NCBI RefSeq assembly: GCF_001623525.1
Contig: NZ_CP015225.1
Location: forward strand, 496,001 to 560,000
Direction: 5' to 3'
DNA: 64,000 bases
Origin: Pseudomonas fluorescens
GTDB taxonomy: Bacteria > Pseudomonadota > Gammaproteobacteria > Pseudomonadales > Pseudomonadaceae
The number at the start of each line of letters is the position of its first letter. Positions within the stretch are counted from its first letter, which is position 1. Both the position numbers and the translations under genes were made by a program. Below are positions 55,539-63,784 of this stretch, piece by piece. The notes beneath the pieces were generated by a model, which did not search any database, was not told the DNA's origin, and worked only from the letters and a program-made list of their open reading frames with translations.

Positions 55539-56819
55539 TTACAACACCAGATGCGGCAACCACAGGGAAATGGCGGGCACATAAGTCACGAGCATCAGCA
55601 CCACGAACAACATGGCGTAGAACGGCAGCAGCGCCTTGACGGTGCTTTCGATGCTGACCTTGCCAATGGCCGAGCCCACGAACAGCACCGCGCCCACCGG
55701 TGGCGTGATCAACCCGATACCCAGGTTCACCAGCATGATCATGCCGAACTGCACCGGGTCCACGCCGATGCCCACGATCACCGGCATCAGGATCGGCGTC
55801 AGGATCAGGATCAATGGCGCCATGTCCATCACGGTGCCCAGCAGCAGCAACATCACGTTGATGCACATCAGGATCACGTAACGGTTGTCCGACAGCGTCA
55901 GGAACGCGGTGGTGATCTTCGCCGGGATTTCCATCAGCGTCATGATGTAGCCGAAGCTGGCGGCGAAGCCGATCAGGATCATCACGATGGAGATGGTGCG
56001 CACCGTACGGTGCATCAGTTTCGGCAACTCGCTCCACTTGTAGTCGCGATAGATGCACATGGTCACGAAGAACGCCCACACCACGGCGATGGCGGCCGAT
56101 TCGGTGGCGGTGAAAACACCCGAGAGAATGCCGCCAAGGATGATGAACAGGGTCATCATGCCCCACATGGCTTCCCTGCAGATCTTCAGCGCTTGCTTGA
56201 GCGGAATCACTTCACCTTTGGGGTAGTTGCGCTTTTTCGCGAAGACCAGGCACAGCGCCATCAGGCAGAGGTTCATCATGATGCCGGGGACGATGCCGGC
56301 CATGAACAGCGAACCGATGGAGACGGTGCCGCCCGCGGCGAGCGAATACAGCACCGCGTTGTGGCTGGGCGGTGTTAGCAGCGCTTGTACCGAACCACTG
56401 ACGGTGACGGCGGTGGCGTAATCACGCGGATAGCCTCGGCGTGTCATTTCCGGGATCAACACCGAACCGACCGAGGCGGTATCGGCTACCGAGGAACCGG
56501 AGATTGCGCCAAAAAAACTCGAGGCCACGAGGTTGACCAATGACAGGCCACCGCGCACGAAGCCTACCAACACGCTGGCGAATGCCACCAGTCGGCGGGA
56601 CATGCCGCCTTCGGCCATGATCGCACCGGCCAGAACGAAGAAGGGAATGGCCAACAACGAGAACTTGTTCACGCCGCCCGTTACCTGGATCATCATGGCC
56701 TGGAACGGAATATCGATCCACCACGCCCCGATCAGGGCGGCAGCGCCCAACGCGTAGGCGACCGGCATGCCGATCAGGATCAACAGTAAAAAACTGCCCA
56801 GCAAAATCAGAGCGTCCAT
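55539..56819 (-). CDS. TRAP transporter large permease DctM (hexuronate type)
   Basis: A 426-residue inner-membrane protein with about 12 helices. Marks: MDALILLGSFLLLILIGMPVAYALG at the start, AEGGMSRRLVAFASVLVGFVRGGLS, and GMIMLVNLGIGLITPPVGAVLFVG near residue 345, the DctM signature. It carries substrate with a sodium gradient. Its start overlaps the dctQ stop (TAATG). Substrate assignment to galacturonate/glucuronate comes from the adjacent udh and lactonase. Confidence 0.93.
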   Translation of the reverse strand: MDALILLGSFLLLILIGMPVAYALGAAALIGAWWIDIPFQAMMIQVTGGVNKFSLLAIPFFVLAGAIMAEGGMSRRLVAFASVLVGFVRGGLSLVNLVASSFFGAISGSSVADTASVGSVLIPEMTRRGYPRDYATAVTVSGSVQALLTPPSHNAVLYSLAAGGTVSIGSLFMAGIVPGIMMNLCLMALCLVFAKKRNYPKGEVIPLKQALKICREAMWGMMTLFIILGGILSGVFTATESAAIAVVWAFFVTMCIYRDYKWSELPKLMHRTVRTISIVMILIGFAASFGYIMTLMEIPAKITTAFLTLSDNRYVILMCINVMLLLLGTVMDMAPLILILTPILMPVIVGIGVDPVQFGMIMLVNLGIGLITPPVGAVLFVGSAIGKVSIESTVKALLPFYAMLFVVLMLVTYVPAISLWLPHLVL

Positions 56820-57346
56820 TAAGCGGCACCTTCGTTTTCTTCAACCAGGTCGAACTGCACGACCCGACGCTGGCTTTGATCACCCAGGAAGAGTTTTTCC
56901 AGGACAAAAATCAGGGTCAGGAAACCTCCAATCGGAATCGGCATGTAGGTGATGCCGACGCGCAGGGTGGGTATGGCACTCATGAATTGATTCCAGGTGG
57001 TCATGCACAGCTTGGCGCCCCAGACCGTCATGAAAATGCACACCGCGGCCATCAATAACTGGGTGAAGACCGACGCCACTGTGCGCCAGTGCGAGGGCAG
57101 GCGGCTGGTGACCATATCCACGGCCATGTGCGAGCCAGAGCGGTAACTGGCGGCGGCGCCGATGAAGGTAAATACGATCATCAGCAGGATGGCGGTGGGC
57201 TCGGGCCAGCTCGAGCCGGAACCCAGCACGTAGCGGGCGAACACACCCCAGGGAATCATCAGCGCAACGGCGAGGACAGAGAGGCCGGCCACCCAGATGC
57301 AAGTCATGTAAATCGTGTCGTTGATACGCAGCAGCAAATTCTTCAT
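56819..57346 (-). CDS. TRAP transporter small permease DctQ
   Basis: A 175-residue protein with four membrane helices (CIWVAGLSVLAVALMIPWGVFARYVL; AILLMIVFTFIGAAASY; TQLLMAAVCIFMTVWGAKL; MPIPIGGFLTLIFVLEKLF). SSWPEPTAILLM and AAASYRSGSHMAVDM are DctQ marks. It pairs with DctM and is coupled to it by a 1-base overlap. Confidence 0.92.
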   Translation of the reverse strand: MKNLLLRINDTIYMTCIWVAGLSVLAVALMIPWGVFARYVLGSGSSWPEPTAILLMIVFTFIGAAASYRSGSHMAVDMVTSRLPSHWRTVASVFTQLLMAAVCIFMTVWGAKLCMTTWNQFMSAIPTLRVGITYMPIPIGGFLTLIFVLEKLFLGDQSQRRVVQFDLVEENEGAA

Positions 57347-57363
57347 CGGGTTCCACCGTAACT

Positions 57364-57391
57364 GGGCGCGCCTTCAACCGCAGGCGCGCCC
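57364..57391. promoter_or_regulatory. Intercistronic hairpin between dctP and dctQ
   Basis: GGGCGCGCC (57364-57372) pairs with GGCGCGCCC (57383-57391), 9 bp of GC. On the minus strand no T-run follows, so it is not a classical terminator. Such hairpins after a binding-protein gene commonly stabilise its mRNA and lower expression of the permease genes. Confidence 0.6.
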
Positions 57392-57421
57392 GGCCTTTTC
57401 ATGAGTGCAGATTGAGAGGCT

Positions 57422-58390
57422 TTACTGGACAGCTTCGATACGCTTGATCAGGTCGGCATACGGCGCGCCGTATTTGGCCCGGATTGGCGCCGTGGCGTCG
57501 TAGAAGGGTTTTTTGTCGACGGTGATGAACTCGACGCCGGCGGCCTTGAGTTTTTCTTCACTGGCGGTGGACTTCTTGTCCCACAGCACGCGCTCTTCAG
57601 CCTGGGCGGCCTTGGCGGCTTTTTTCACCATGTCTTGCTGCTCTGGGGTGAGTTTGTTCCAAGTGATTTTCGACATCACGATCGGCTCAGGCAGGATCAG
57701 GTGGCCGGTCAGGCTGTAGTACTTGGCGTTCTGGTAGTGGTTGTGTTCGAGCAGGGTTGGTGGGTTGTTTTCCGCGCCGTCGATCACGCCAGTCTGCAAG
57801 GCGCTGAAAATTTCGCCGGTGTCCATGGCGATGCCGTTGGCGCCCATGGCATTGAAAGTCTCGATGAACATCGGGTTGCCTTGGACGCGGATCTTCATGC
57901 CCTTCAGGTCTTCGAGCTTGTGCACGGGTTTCTTGGTGTAGAGGTTGCGCGTGCCGCCGTCCATCCAGGCCAGGGCCACCAGGCCGAACTCGGAGTTGGT
58001 GATCCGGTCGAGGATCGCATCGCCGACATCACCGTCGATGACCGCGCGCATGTGGGCCTGGTCGCGGAAGATGAACGGCATGTTGAAGACGTTCACGTCC
58101 GGAACGACGGGGCCGACGATACCCAGGCTGACCCGGGACATCTGGACCGCACCGGTTTGCATCTGCTCGATCACTTCTTTTTCGGAGCCCAATACGCCGC
58201 CCGGGAAGTACTTGAACTTCAGTTCGCCATTGCTTTCTTTCTCCAAGGTTTTACCCATGGATTCCTCGGCGACCACGGTTGGGTAGCCCTTGGGGTGGAT
58301 GTCGGCGATCTTGATATCGAGGGCGTGCGCCGCCTGGGCCAGAAAGGCCAAGGGGAGGGCTGCGATCAGAAGCGTACGTTTGAAATTCAT
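57422..58390 (-). CDS. TRAP transporter substrate-binding protein DctP
   Basis: 322 residues from the ATG at 58390, with GGAG 9 bases upstream; a TTG two codons earlier is an alternative. Signal peptide residues 1-24 (cut after AHA). The DctP fold is shown by GYPTVVAEESMGKTLEKESNGELKFKYFPGGVLGSEKEVIEQMQTGAVQMS. The conserved carboxylate-binding Arg lies in KGMKIRVQGNPMF. It binds the uronate in the periplasm and hands it to DctQM. Confidence 0.93.
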   Translation of the reverse strand: MNFKRTLLIAALPLAFLAQAAHALDIKIADIHPKGYPTVVAEESMGKTLEKESNGELKFKYFPGGVLGSEKEVIEQMQTGAVQMSRVSLGIVGPVVPDVNVFNMPFIFRDQAHMRAVIDGDVGDAILDRITNSEFGLVALAWMDGGTRNLYTKKPVHKLEDLKGMKIRVQGNPMFIETFNAMGANGIAMDTGEIFSALQTGVIDGAENNPPTLLEHNHYQNAKYYSLTGHLILPEPIVMSKITWNKLTPEQQDMVKKAAKAAQAEERVLWDKKSTASEEKLKAAGVEFITVDKKPFYDATAPIRAKYGAPYADLIKRIEAVQ

Positions 58391-58448
58391 GGTCAATCTC
58401 CAGTCTTGTTGTTTTTTTATGGCTCATCCAGTGAAGCGGTGAAGCAGA

Positions 58449-59354
58449 TCAGTTCGCGGAGTGCTCCCGTCCTCCGAAAGCAGGTTCAGCCAGGCCCTTG
58501 ACGCCGGGGTTGAGGGCGAACACGCCACCGGCCAGGGACTGCGGGTCGTTGTCGTCACCGGGACGGATCGAGGTGACGAAGAGGGTGTCCAGGCGACTGC
58601 CGCCAAAGGCGCACATGGTCGGTTTCTTCACCGGCACTTGCAGTGAACGGTCGAGACGTCCGTCCGGGGTGAAACGGTGAATCAGCCCGGCATCGTTGGC
58701 GCAGATCCAATAGCAACCGTCGGCATCCACCGCGGCGCCATCCGGACGACCGGCCAACGGCATCATGTCGACGAACAGCCGCCGGTTGGACGGTGTGCCG
58801 CTGTCGATGTCGTAGTCGAAGGCCCAGATCTGCTGCACCAGCGGGTGTGAATCGGAGAGGTACATCGTGCGTCCGTCCGGGCTGAAGCCCAGGCCATTGG
58901 GCACGATGAAACCGCTCAGTTGCGCCTCGACCGGGCTGCGCTGGCCTGCCTCGTAACGATACATCCGGCCTTCGTCAGCGTTGGCGCCCATGTTCAGCAC
59001 CATGCTGCCGGCCCAGAAACGGCCCTGGCGGTCGCAGCGGCCATCGTTGAGGCGCATGTCGGTGCGGCTGTGCTCGACGTTCGCGCACAGTTCGCTGTCC
59101 AGGCTGCCGTCGTCATTGGGGTGCAGGCGAAAGAAACCGCTTTCCATGCCGGCTACCCAGCCACCGTCCTGGTGACGGGCAATGCAGGCGAGCATTTCGG
59201 GCGCTTCCCAGCCCTGGAGCTTTCCGCTGCTAGCGTTCCAGCATTGCAGGCCACCGCTGGGAATGTTCACCCAATACAGGGCGTTTTCCTCGGGAACCCA
59301 TACCGGGCTTTCCCCGACGGCGTTACGTGCATCGACAATCAATTCGGCTTGCAT
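58449..59354 (-). CDS. SMP-30/gluconolactonase-family lactonase
   Basis: A 301-residue six-bladed beta-propeller. Metal site residues: Glu in VGESPVWVPEENALYWVNI, Asn in RLNDGRCDRQGRFWAGSM, Asn in VPNGLGFSPDGRTMYLSDS and Asp in GAAVDADGCYWICA. It should hydrolyse the aldarolactone made by Udh. AAAGGA precedes the ATG. It lies between dctP and udh on the same strand, consistent with one operon. Not the membrane or PQQ gluconate enzymes. Confidence 0.9.
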   Translation of the reverse strand: MQAELIVDARNAVGESPVWVPEENALYWVNIPSGGLQCWNASSGKLQGWEAPEMLACIARHQDGGWVAGMESGFFRLHPNDDGSLDSELCANVEHSRTDMRLNDGRCDRQGRFWAGSMVLNMGANADEGRMYRYEAGQRSPVEAQLSGFIVPNGLGFSPDGRTMYLSDSHPLVQQIWAFDYDIDSGTPSNRRLFVDMMPLAGRPDGAAVDADGCYWICANDAGLIHRFTPDGRLDRSLQVPVKKPTMCAFGGSRLDTLFVTSIRPGDDNDPQSLAGGVFALNPGVKGLAEPAFGGREHSAN

Positions 59355-59396
59355 GGTGATTCCTTTGTGCGTGCGTATCCCATGAAAAACAGCGAA

Positions 59397-60218
59397 TCAG
59401 TCGTCGAATGGGCCGGCTGCCACAAAGGCGCCACCCTGATAAACCATGGCCGGGTCATCGGCGGCCGGCATCGGCTGCGCTTCGACCTTGGCGCGGAAGA
59501 TTTCCGAGGTGTCCTTGGGCTGGTAGCCCAGGTGCGCGGCGTGGCTGTTGTCCCACCAGACGTCGCGGTTGGCGGACATGCCGTAGACCACGGTGTGGCC
59601 AACCTTCGGCGTGTAGAGCGAACATTCGATCAGTTGGGTGAGGTCGTCGAAACTCAGCCAGGTGCTCATCATCCTGCGGTTCTGCGGTTCGGGGAACGAC
59701 GAGCCGATGCGGATGCTGACGGTCTCGATGCCGTAGCGATCGAAGTAGAAACTGGCGACGTCCTCACCGTAGGACTTGGACAGGCCGTAGTAGCCATCCG
59801 GGCGGCGAGGGGAGAGAGCGTCGATGGTCTCATCCTGTTTGTAGAAACCGATGACGTGGTTGGAGCTGGCGAAGATCACTCGCTTGACGCCGTGTTTGCG
59901 GGCGGCTTCATAAATGTGAAAGACGCCGCTGATGTTGGCGCCGAGGATTTCTTCGAACGGACGCTCCACCGAAACACCACCGAAATGCAGGATGGCATCG
60001 ACGCCTTCGACCAGTTGGTGCACGGCCTGCTTGTCCGACAGGTCGCACGGCATCACTTCTTCGCTTTCGTCGATGGCCGGGGCCATGTTGGCGATGTCCG
60101 ACAGGCGAATGTGGCGGGCGAAAGGCTTGAGGCGTTCGCGCAAGACTTTGCCAAGGCCGCCAGCGGCACCGGTCAATAGGAGGCGATTGAAGGGGTGACG
60201 AATCTGTGTCGTGGTCAT
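59397..60218 (-). CDS. udh: Uronate dehydrogenase (NAD)
   Basis: A 273-residue short-chain dehydrogenase. NAD motif LLTGAAGGLGKVLRERL near residue 14; catalytic Ser in IFASSNHVIGFY and Tyr/Lys in GYYGLSKSYGED; substrate-site IRIGSSFPEPQN. It agrees closely with the P. syringae and P. putida uronate dehydrogenases as remembered. It oxidises galacturonate and glucuronate to the aldarolactones, the first step of the oxidative hexuronate route. First gene after the operator at 60251, so likely the promoter-proximal gene of udh-lactonase-TRAP. Confidence 0.93.
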   Translation of the reverse strand: MTTTQIRHPFNRLLLTGAAGGLGKVLRERLKPFARHIRLSDIANMAPAIDESEEVMPCDLSDKQAVHQLVEGVDAILHFGGVSVERPFEEILGANISGVFHIYEAARKHGVKRVIFASSNHVIGFYKQDETIDALSPRRPDGYYGLSKSYGEDVASFYFDRYGIETVSIRIGSSFPEPQNRRMMSTWLSFDDLTQLIECSLYTPKVGHTVVYGMSANRDVWWDNSHAAHLGYQPKDTSEIFRAKVEAQPMPAADDPAMVYQGGAFVAAGPFDD

Positions 60219-60250
60219 GGCATTACCTGAGCAAACTATGAGAGGTACAG

Positions 60251-60272
60251 TTGTTATAAGTTGTCGTACGAC
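60251..60272. promoter_or_regulatory. Operator-like site A upstream of udh
   Basis: A 22-bp site ending in the palindrome GTCGTACGAC (60263-60272). 19 of 22 bases agree with site B upstream of the porin gene (61726-61747). GT...AC symmetry suggests a GntR-family regulator. The gene for the regulator is not in the window. Confidence 0.65.
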
Positions 60273-60391
60273 CGAGAGGGAATATCCTTATCCTTCCGTT
60301 ACCTTGTCAATGTTTGATCGACGAACCGCTCTGGATCGGCGTCCCTGCCGCAGGTTGCCATGGGATGCGCTCATGGCAATGGATCCTGGTG

Positions 60392-61693
60392 TTACAGAAG
60401 CGAAAGCGGGTAGCTGATGAAAATGCGGTTCTCGTCAAATTCGTTGGTGCTGTAGTCCCGACGAATCGATGCGTTACGCCATTTCACGTTGAGGCTCTTC
60501 AGCGCACCGCTCTGTACGGTGTAGGCCAGTTCGGTTTCGCGACCCCATTCCTTGCCGTCGTCGACCGTGGCGGTGTGCACGTTGTCGCCGCTGATGTAGC
60601 GGTTCATCAGGGTCAGGCCCGGCACGCCGACGGCGGCGAAGTTGAAGTCGTGGCGCAGTTGCCAGGATTTTTCCTTGGCGTTGTCGTAGCTGGAGTTGTA
60701 GCTGTCGTTGGCCAGGGTGCCGCCGCTGGTGCCGTTGACGCGCATCCAGGCATCATCGCCGCCGACTTTCTGCAGGCCGACATAAAAGGTGTTGCCGCCA
60801 TACTTGGCCGAGAGCATGGCGAACGCGGTTTTGTTGTCCAGGTCGCCGGCCAACGCACTGCCGTTTTCCTTGCCGGTGAAGTAGCCGAGGTTGGCGCCCA
60901 GGGTCCAGTCGCCGATGGGCTGGCTGTGGGTCAGGTTGAAATATTGTTGCTGGTAGATGTCGGACAGTTCCGCGTACCACACGCCGACCTGGGTGCGTTT
61001 TTCGTTGAAGGCGTATTCACCGCCGCCGAAGTTGAAACGGTCGGAGGTGAACGCGCCGCGGCCATTCATCGACATGTCTTCCATGCTCGCGTCGTTGCGC
61101 GGGCTGTTGGCGCGGAACTGGCCGCCGTACAGCGTCAGGCCGCTGATTTCGGTGGAGGTCACCTGGCCGCCACGGAAGGTTTGCGGCAGGGAGCGACCGT
61201 CGTCGGAGCGCAGGATCGGCAGCACCGGCATCCATTCGCCGACTTTCAATTCGGTCTTCGATACCTTGGCTTTCAGGGCGACACCCAAGCGACCGAAGTC
61301 ATCGGCGGGGCGACCGTCGTCATGCACCGGCAGCAATTGCGTACCTGCCGTGCCACGGCCGCCGTCGAGCTTGACTGAGTACAGGCCCAGCACGTCCACG
61401 CCGAAACCGACCACACCCTGGGTGAAACCGGACTTGGCGTCGAGGATGAAGTTCTGGGTCCATTCCTCGGCTTTGCCCTGGGCGGCGTTCGGGTTGGTGA
61501 AGTTGCGGTTGAAATAGGCGTTGCGCAGGGTCAGCGTAGCCTTGGCGTCATCGACGAAGCCTTCGGCGCTGGCGGTCATCGGGAGAAACAGGGACAGGCT
61601 GCTGCAACCGAGCAAGATCAGTGCAGGGCTGGTGTTGAGAAGGGTACGGTGGTTTGGACGGTGCTCGGGCGAAAAACGGACACGTGTGCTCAC
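60392..61693 (-). CDS. OprD-family outer-membrane porin
   Basis: 433 residues from a GTG at 61693, preceded by GGGAG; an upstream ATG is in frame but lacks a site. Signal peptide ends near MTASAEG. The mature protein opens with GFVDDAKATLTLRNAYFNRN, the OprD family start. Alternating beta-strands run to FDENRIFISYPLSLL at the C-terminus, with a terminal hydrophobic residue for BAM recognition. By context it admits hexuronates. It shares the operator motif with udh but is read from its own promoter. Confidence 0.92.
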   Translation of the reverse strand: MSTRVRFSPEHRPNHRTLLNTSPALILLGCSSLSLFLPMTASAEGFVDDAKATLTLRNAYFNRNFTNPNAAQGKAEEWTQNFILDAKSGFTQGVVGFGVDVLGLYSVKLDGGRGTAGTQLLPVHDDGRPADDFGRLGVALKAKVSKTELKVGEWMPVLPILRSDDGRSLPQTFRGGQVTSTEISGLTLYGGQFRANSPRNDASMEDMSMNGRGAFTSDRFNFGGGEYAFNEKRTQVGVWYAELSDIYQQQYFNLTHSQPIGDWTLGANLGYFTGKENGSALAGDLDNKTAFAMLSAKYGGNTFYVGLQKVGGDDAWMRVNGTSGGTLANDSYNSSYDNAKEKSWQLRHDFNFAAVGVPGLTLMNRYISGDNVHTATVDDGKEWGRETELAYTVQSGALKSLNVKWRNASIRRDYSTNEFDENRIFISYPLSLL

Positions 61694-61725
61694 TATGACG
61701 CTCCCTACTTTTTTGTTGTTTTTAT

Positions 61726-61747
61726 TTGTTATACGTCGTCGTACAAC
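61726..61747. promoter_or_regulatory. Operator-like site B upstream of the OprD gene
   Basis: TTGTTATACGTC followed by GTCGTACAAC, 33 bases upstream of the porin start. 19 of 22 bases agree with site A at 60251-60272. Confidence 0.65.
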
Positions 61748-61987
61748 ATGAGGGCGATTATTTGGAAGCCGCACGTCGTTGTCAACTGGCCATTATCGGA
61801 ATTATCCAACTCGAGTGTGCTTCAAAATGAGGCATTTCAATGGTTGCAGCTGAGCGATGTAAAGAGAGAAGGCTTTGACGCCAGGCCTGTGCGGGACTCT
61901 GAGAACAGTTGTGTGGGGTGTAGTTGTGCGATGACTGGTCTAAGACATTAGTCGAATGCCCACGATCTAATGGACGCAGAAGTCTCC

Positions 61988-62100
61988 TGTGGCGAGGGAG
62001 CTTGCTCCCGCTGGACTGCGAAGCAGGCCCAAGTTCTTTGTTTCAGCACAAATTTTTGGGGCGGCTTCGCCACCCAGCGGGAGCAAGCTCCCTCGCCACA
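61988..62100. repeat. REPIN copy 3 of the 113-bp near-identical set
   Basis: TGTGGCGAGGGAGCTTGCTC to CTCCCTCGCCACA with spacer AAGTTCTTTGTTTCAGCAC. It differs from each of the other two copies by one base or two in total, so it is the likely common form. The 61750-61987 stretch before it holds no gene that I can see. Confidence 0.95.
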
Positions 62101-62189
62101 GGTGTGCTGTTGACCCTATTCCCAGTCCAAACAGGGCAGTGTTTATCCGAATGTAGGATCGTTCTGGATTGGGCTACGTTGTCTTGCGC

Positions 62190-62481
62190 CATTGCCTACA
62201 CCTGCGCCAGAATCCGCCGGCTTGTGCACCTAGAGGCCGGGTTCTATCGTTTCCGGGTCGCTGAGGAATCAGCGATCGGGTTTGGTAGCCCTGGTGTCGG
62301 TGCATAGCGTCATCTCTTGCAAGTGCAATCATGCACTTCGCTTTTTGGTGGCCATGCGCAGGGTCTCTTCGGAGGCGCCGGCTCCGATGCCCGGTCTACC
62401 AACCTTCGTATGGCCGCCACCCTAATTCGTTTGGTAGCGAGAGGGTGTTGGCTCCCTTACTACAGCATCGGAGCTTCAACT
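62190..62481 (+). promoter_or_regulatory. Long structured leader of the DUF6124 gene
   Basis: A 290-base region with several structures. A perfect hairpin TCGCTGA-GGAA-TCAGCGA (62258-62275) has a GNRA-type loop. TTGGTAG occurs at 62282-62288 and again at 62431-62437, and CTACCAA at 62396-62402 can pair with either. A short-stem hairpin AGGG...CCCT with outer GTAG/CTAC follows (about 62434-62465). The ribosome site GGAG is 9 bases before the ATG. The two pairings exclude each other, which suggests a switch. Not matched to any known riboswitch. Confidence 0.5.
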
Positions 62482-62835
62482 ATGTTCAAAGTAACCCCCA
62501 ACCCACCGGACACCGACCCGACTCCACCACGCAAAAAAACCAAGAAACTCGACGAAGCCGCCGAACGCGTACTCGACTATTACCTGAACCCCAAGCCGGA
62601 CAAGCCCGAAGCCGAGGCTGCGCCCGGCCAACTCTTCACCGTCATCAAGGACGTCGACACCGAAAGCCTGCTCGCCAACCTCAGCGAAACCCTGGCCTCG
62701 GCCAATGTCATGGTCAGCGACCTGGCTTTCGACCTGGATGGTTCACGCCGGCATTTTGCCCTGGGCATCCAACAACTGATTGAACTGGGCACCTTATTGG
62801 CGAACCGCGCGCTGGATAACGTCGAAGCACGCTAG
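62482..62835 (+). CDS. DUF6124 family protein
   Basis: 117 residues from the ATG at 62482 (MFKVTPNPPDTDPTPPRKK). The N-terminal 50 residues are charged and disordered; the C-terminal half is helical (DTESLLANLSETLASANVMVSDLAFDLDGSRRHFALGIQQLIELGTLLANRALDNVE). This is the layout of the DUF6124 (formerly DUF3077) family, abundant in Pseudomonas. The C-terminal helices resemble a small helical-bundle domain. Function unknown. The long leader upstream is the remarkable part. Confidence 0.8.
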   Translation: MFKVTPNPPDTDPTPPRKKTKKLDEAAERVLDYYLNPKPDKPEAEAAPGQLFTVIKDVDTESLLANLSETLASANVMVSDLAFDLDGSRRHFALGIQQLIELGTLLANRALDNVEAR

Positions 62836-62853
62836 CCGCTTCACCAAAAAACT

Positions 62854-62985
62854 TGTGGTGAGGGGATTTATCCCCGTTGGGGGTGCGAAGCGCCCCCATA
62901 ACGATCAAATGCCATCCGCCTGACACACCGAGGCGAGGTCTGGGGGCTGCTGCGCAGCCCAACGGGGATAAATCCCCTCGCCACA
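62854..62985. repeat. REPIN, family C
   Basis: TGTGGTGAGGGGATTTATCC at 62854 and inverted GGGGATAAATCCCCTCGCCA ending at 62985. A degenerate family B fragment (GTGTGAGCAAGCTCCCACAG) follows at about 63024-63043. Confidence 0.9.
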
Positions 62986-63108
62986 AAAACGGCTGCGTAC
63001 ATCTGCCTGAATGGCAATAAACGTGTGAGCAAGCTCCCACAGAGATCCCAGTGTTATCGAAAGTGAGTGAATGCTAACCTTGGCCAACGCTGTCCCCAGG
63101 GAGCCCTC

Positions 63109-63729
63109 ATGGGCAATCACAAGATCGAGATTCGTCGAAGTAACGTCGAGAAAATCCTGCTGGCCGCCGAGAAGGTCTTTGCCGAAAAAGGCTTCGGCAG
63201 CACCGCCATGGCCGACATCGCCGCCGAAGTGCAATTGCCCCGTTCCAACCTGCACTATTACTTCAGCACCAAGAGCGAACTCTACAGCGCCGTGCTGTTC
63301 GACCTGCTGGAGGTCTGGAAGCAGGACGCCTTGTGCTTCGAAATGTTCGACGACCCCCGGGTGGTGCTCAGCAGTTACATCCGCGCCAAGATGAACCACT
63401 CCCGTAGCCGCCCCTACGGCTCGAAAGTCTGGGCCAACGAAGTCATCCACGGCGCCCCGACCCTGGGCGAGGCCCTGGATGCCAGCCTTTACGACTGGGC
63501 CAAGATGAAGGAAGCGAAAATCCGCCAATGGGTGGAAGACAAACGCATCCTCCCGATAGAACCCTCAAGCCTGCTCTACATGATCTGGGCCTCGACTCAG
63601 CACTACGCCGACTTCGACCACCAGATCAACATCCTCAACGACCACCAGCCGCTGTCGGACATGCAGTTCGAACGGGCGGTGCAGACGGTGACCAGTGTAA
63701 TTTTGCGGGGGATTGGGTTGGAGCCGTAG
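63109..63729 (+). CDS. TetR-family regulator, YcdC/RutR-like
   Basis: 206 residues from the ATG at 63109 with AGGGAG upstream. HTH: NVEKILLAAEKVFAEKGFGSTAMADIAAEVQLPRSNLHYYFSTKSELY. The C-terminal ligand domain has RPYGSKVWANEVIHGAPTLGEALD and MIWASTQHYADFDHQINIL, resembling the YcdC/RutR group that regulates pyrimidine degradation. Its target genes would lie to the right of, or outside, this window. Confidence 0.88.
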   Translation: MGNHKIEIRRSNVEKILLAAEKVFAEKGFGSTAMADIAAEVQLPRSNLHYYFSTKSELYSAVLFDLLEVWKQDALCFEMFDDPRVVLSSYIRAKMNHSRSRPYGSKVWANEVIHGAPTLGEALDASLYDWAKMKEAKIRQWVEDKRILPIEPSSLLYMIWASTQHYADFDHQINILNDHQPLSDMQFERAVQTVTSVILRGIGLEP

Positions 63730-63784
63730 TCGGTGACCGATTGGGATAATACATAGTAGTGCATAAGTTAGTTATAACTTGTAC

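Noticed and set aside
57364..57391. Terminator between dctP and dctQ
   Set aside because: Strong stem but no T-run on the coding strand; treated as a stabilising hairpin.
61750..61987. Possible gene between the porin promoter and the REPIN
   Set aside because: Only short frames without ribosome sites; nothing supportable.
62317..62481. Upstream extension of the DUF6124 protein by 55 residues
   Set aside because: No start codon with a ribosome site upstream; GGAG sits properly before the ATG at 62482, and the upstream part looks like structured leader.
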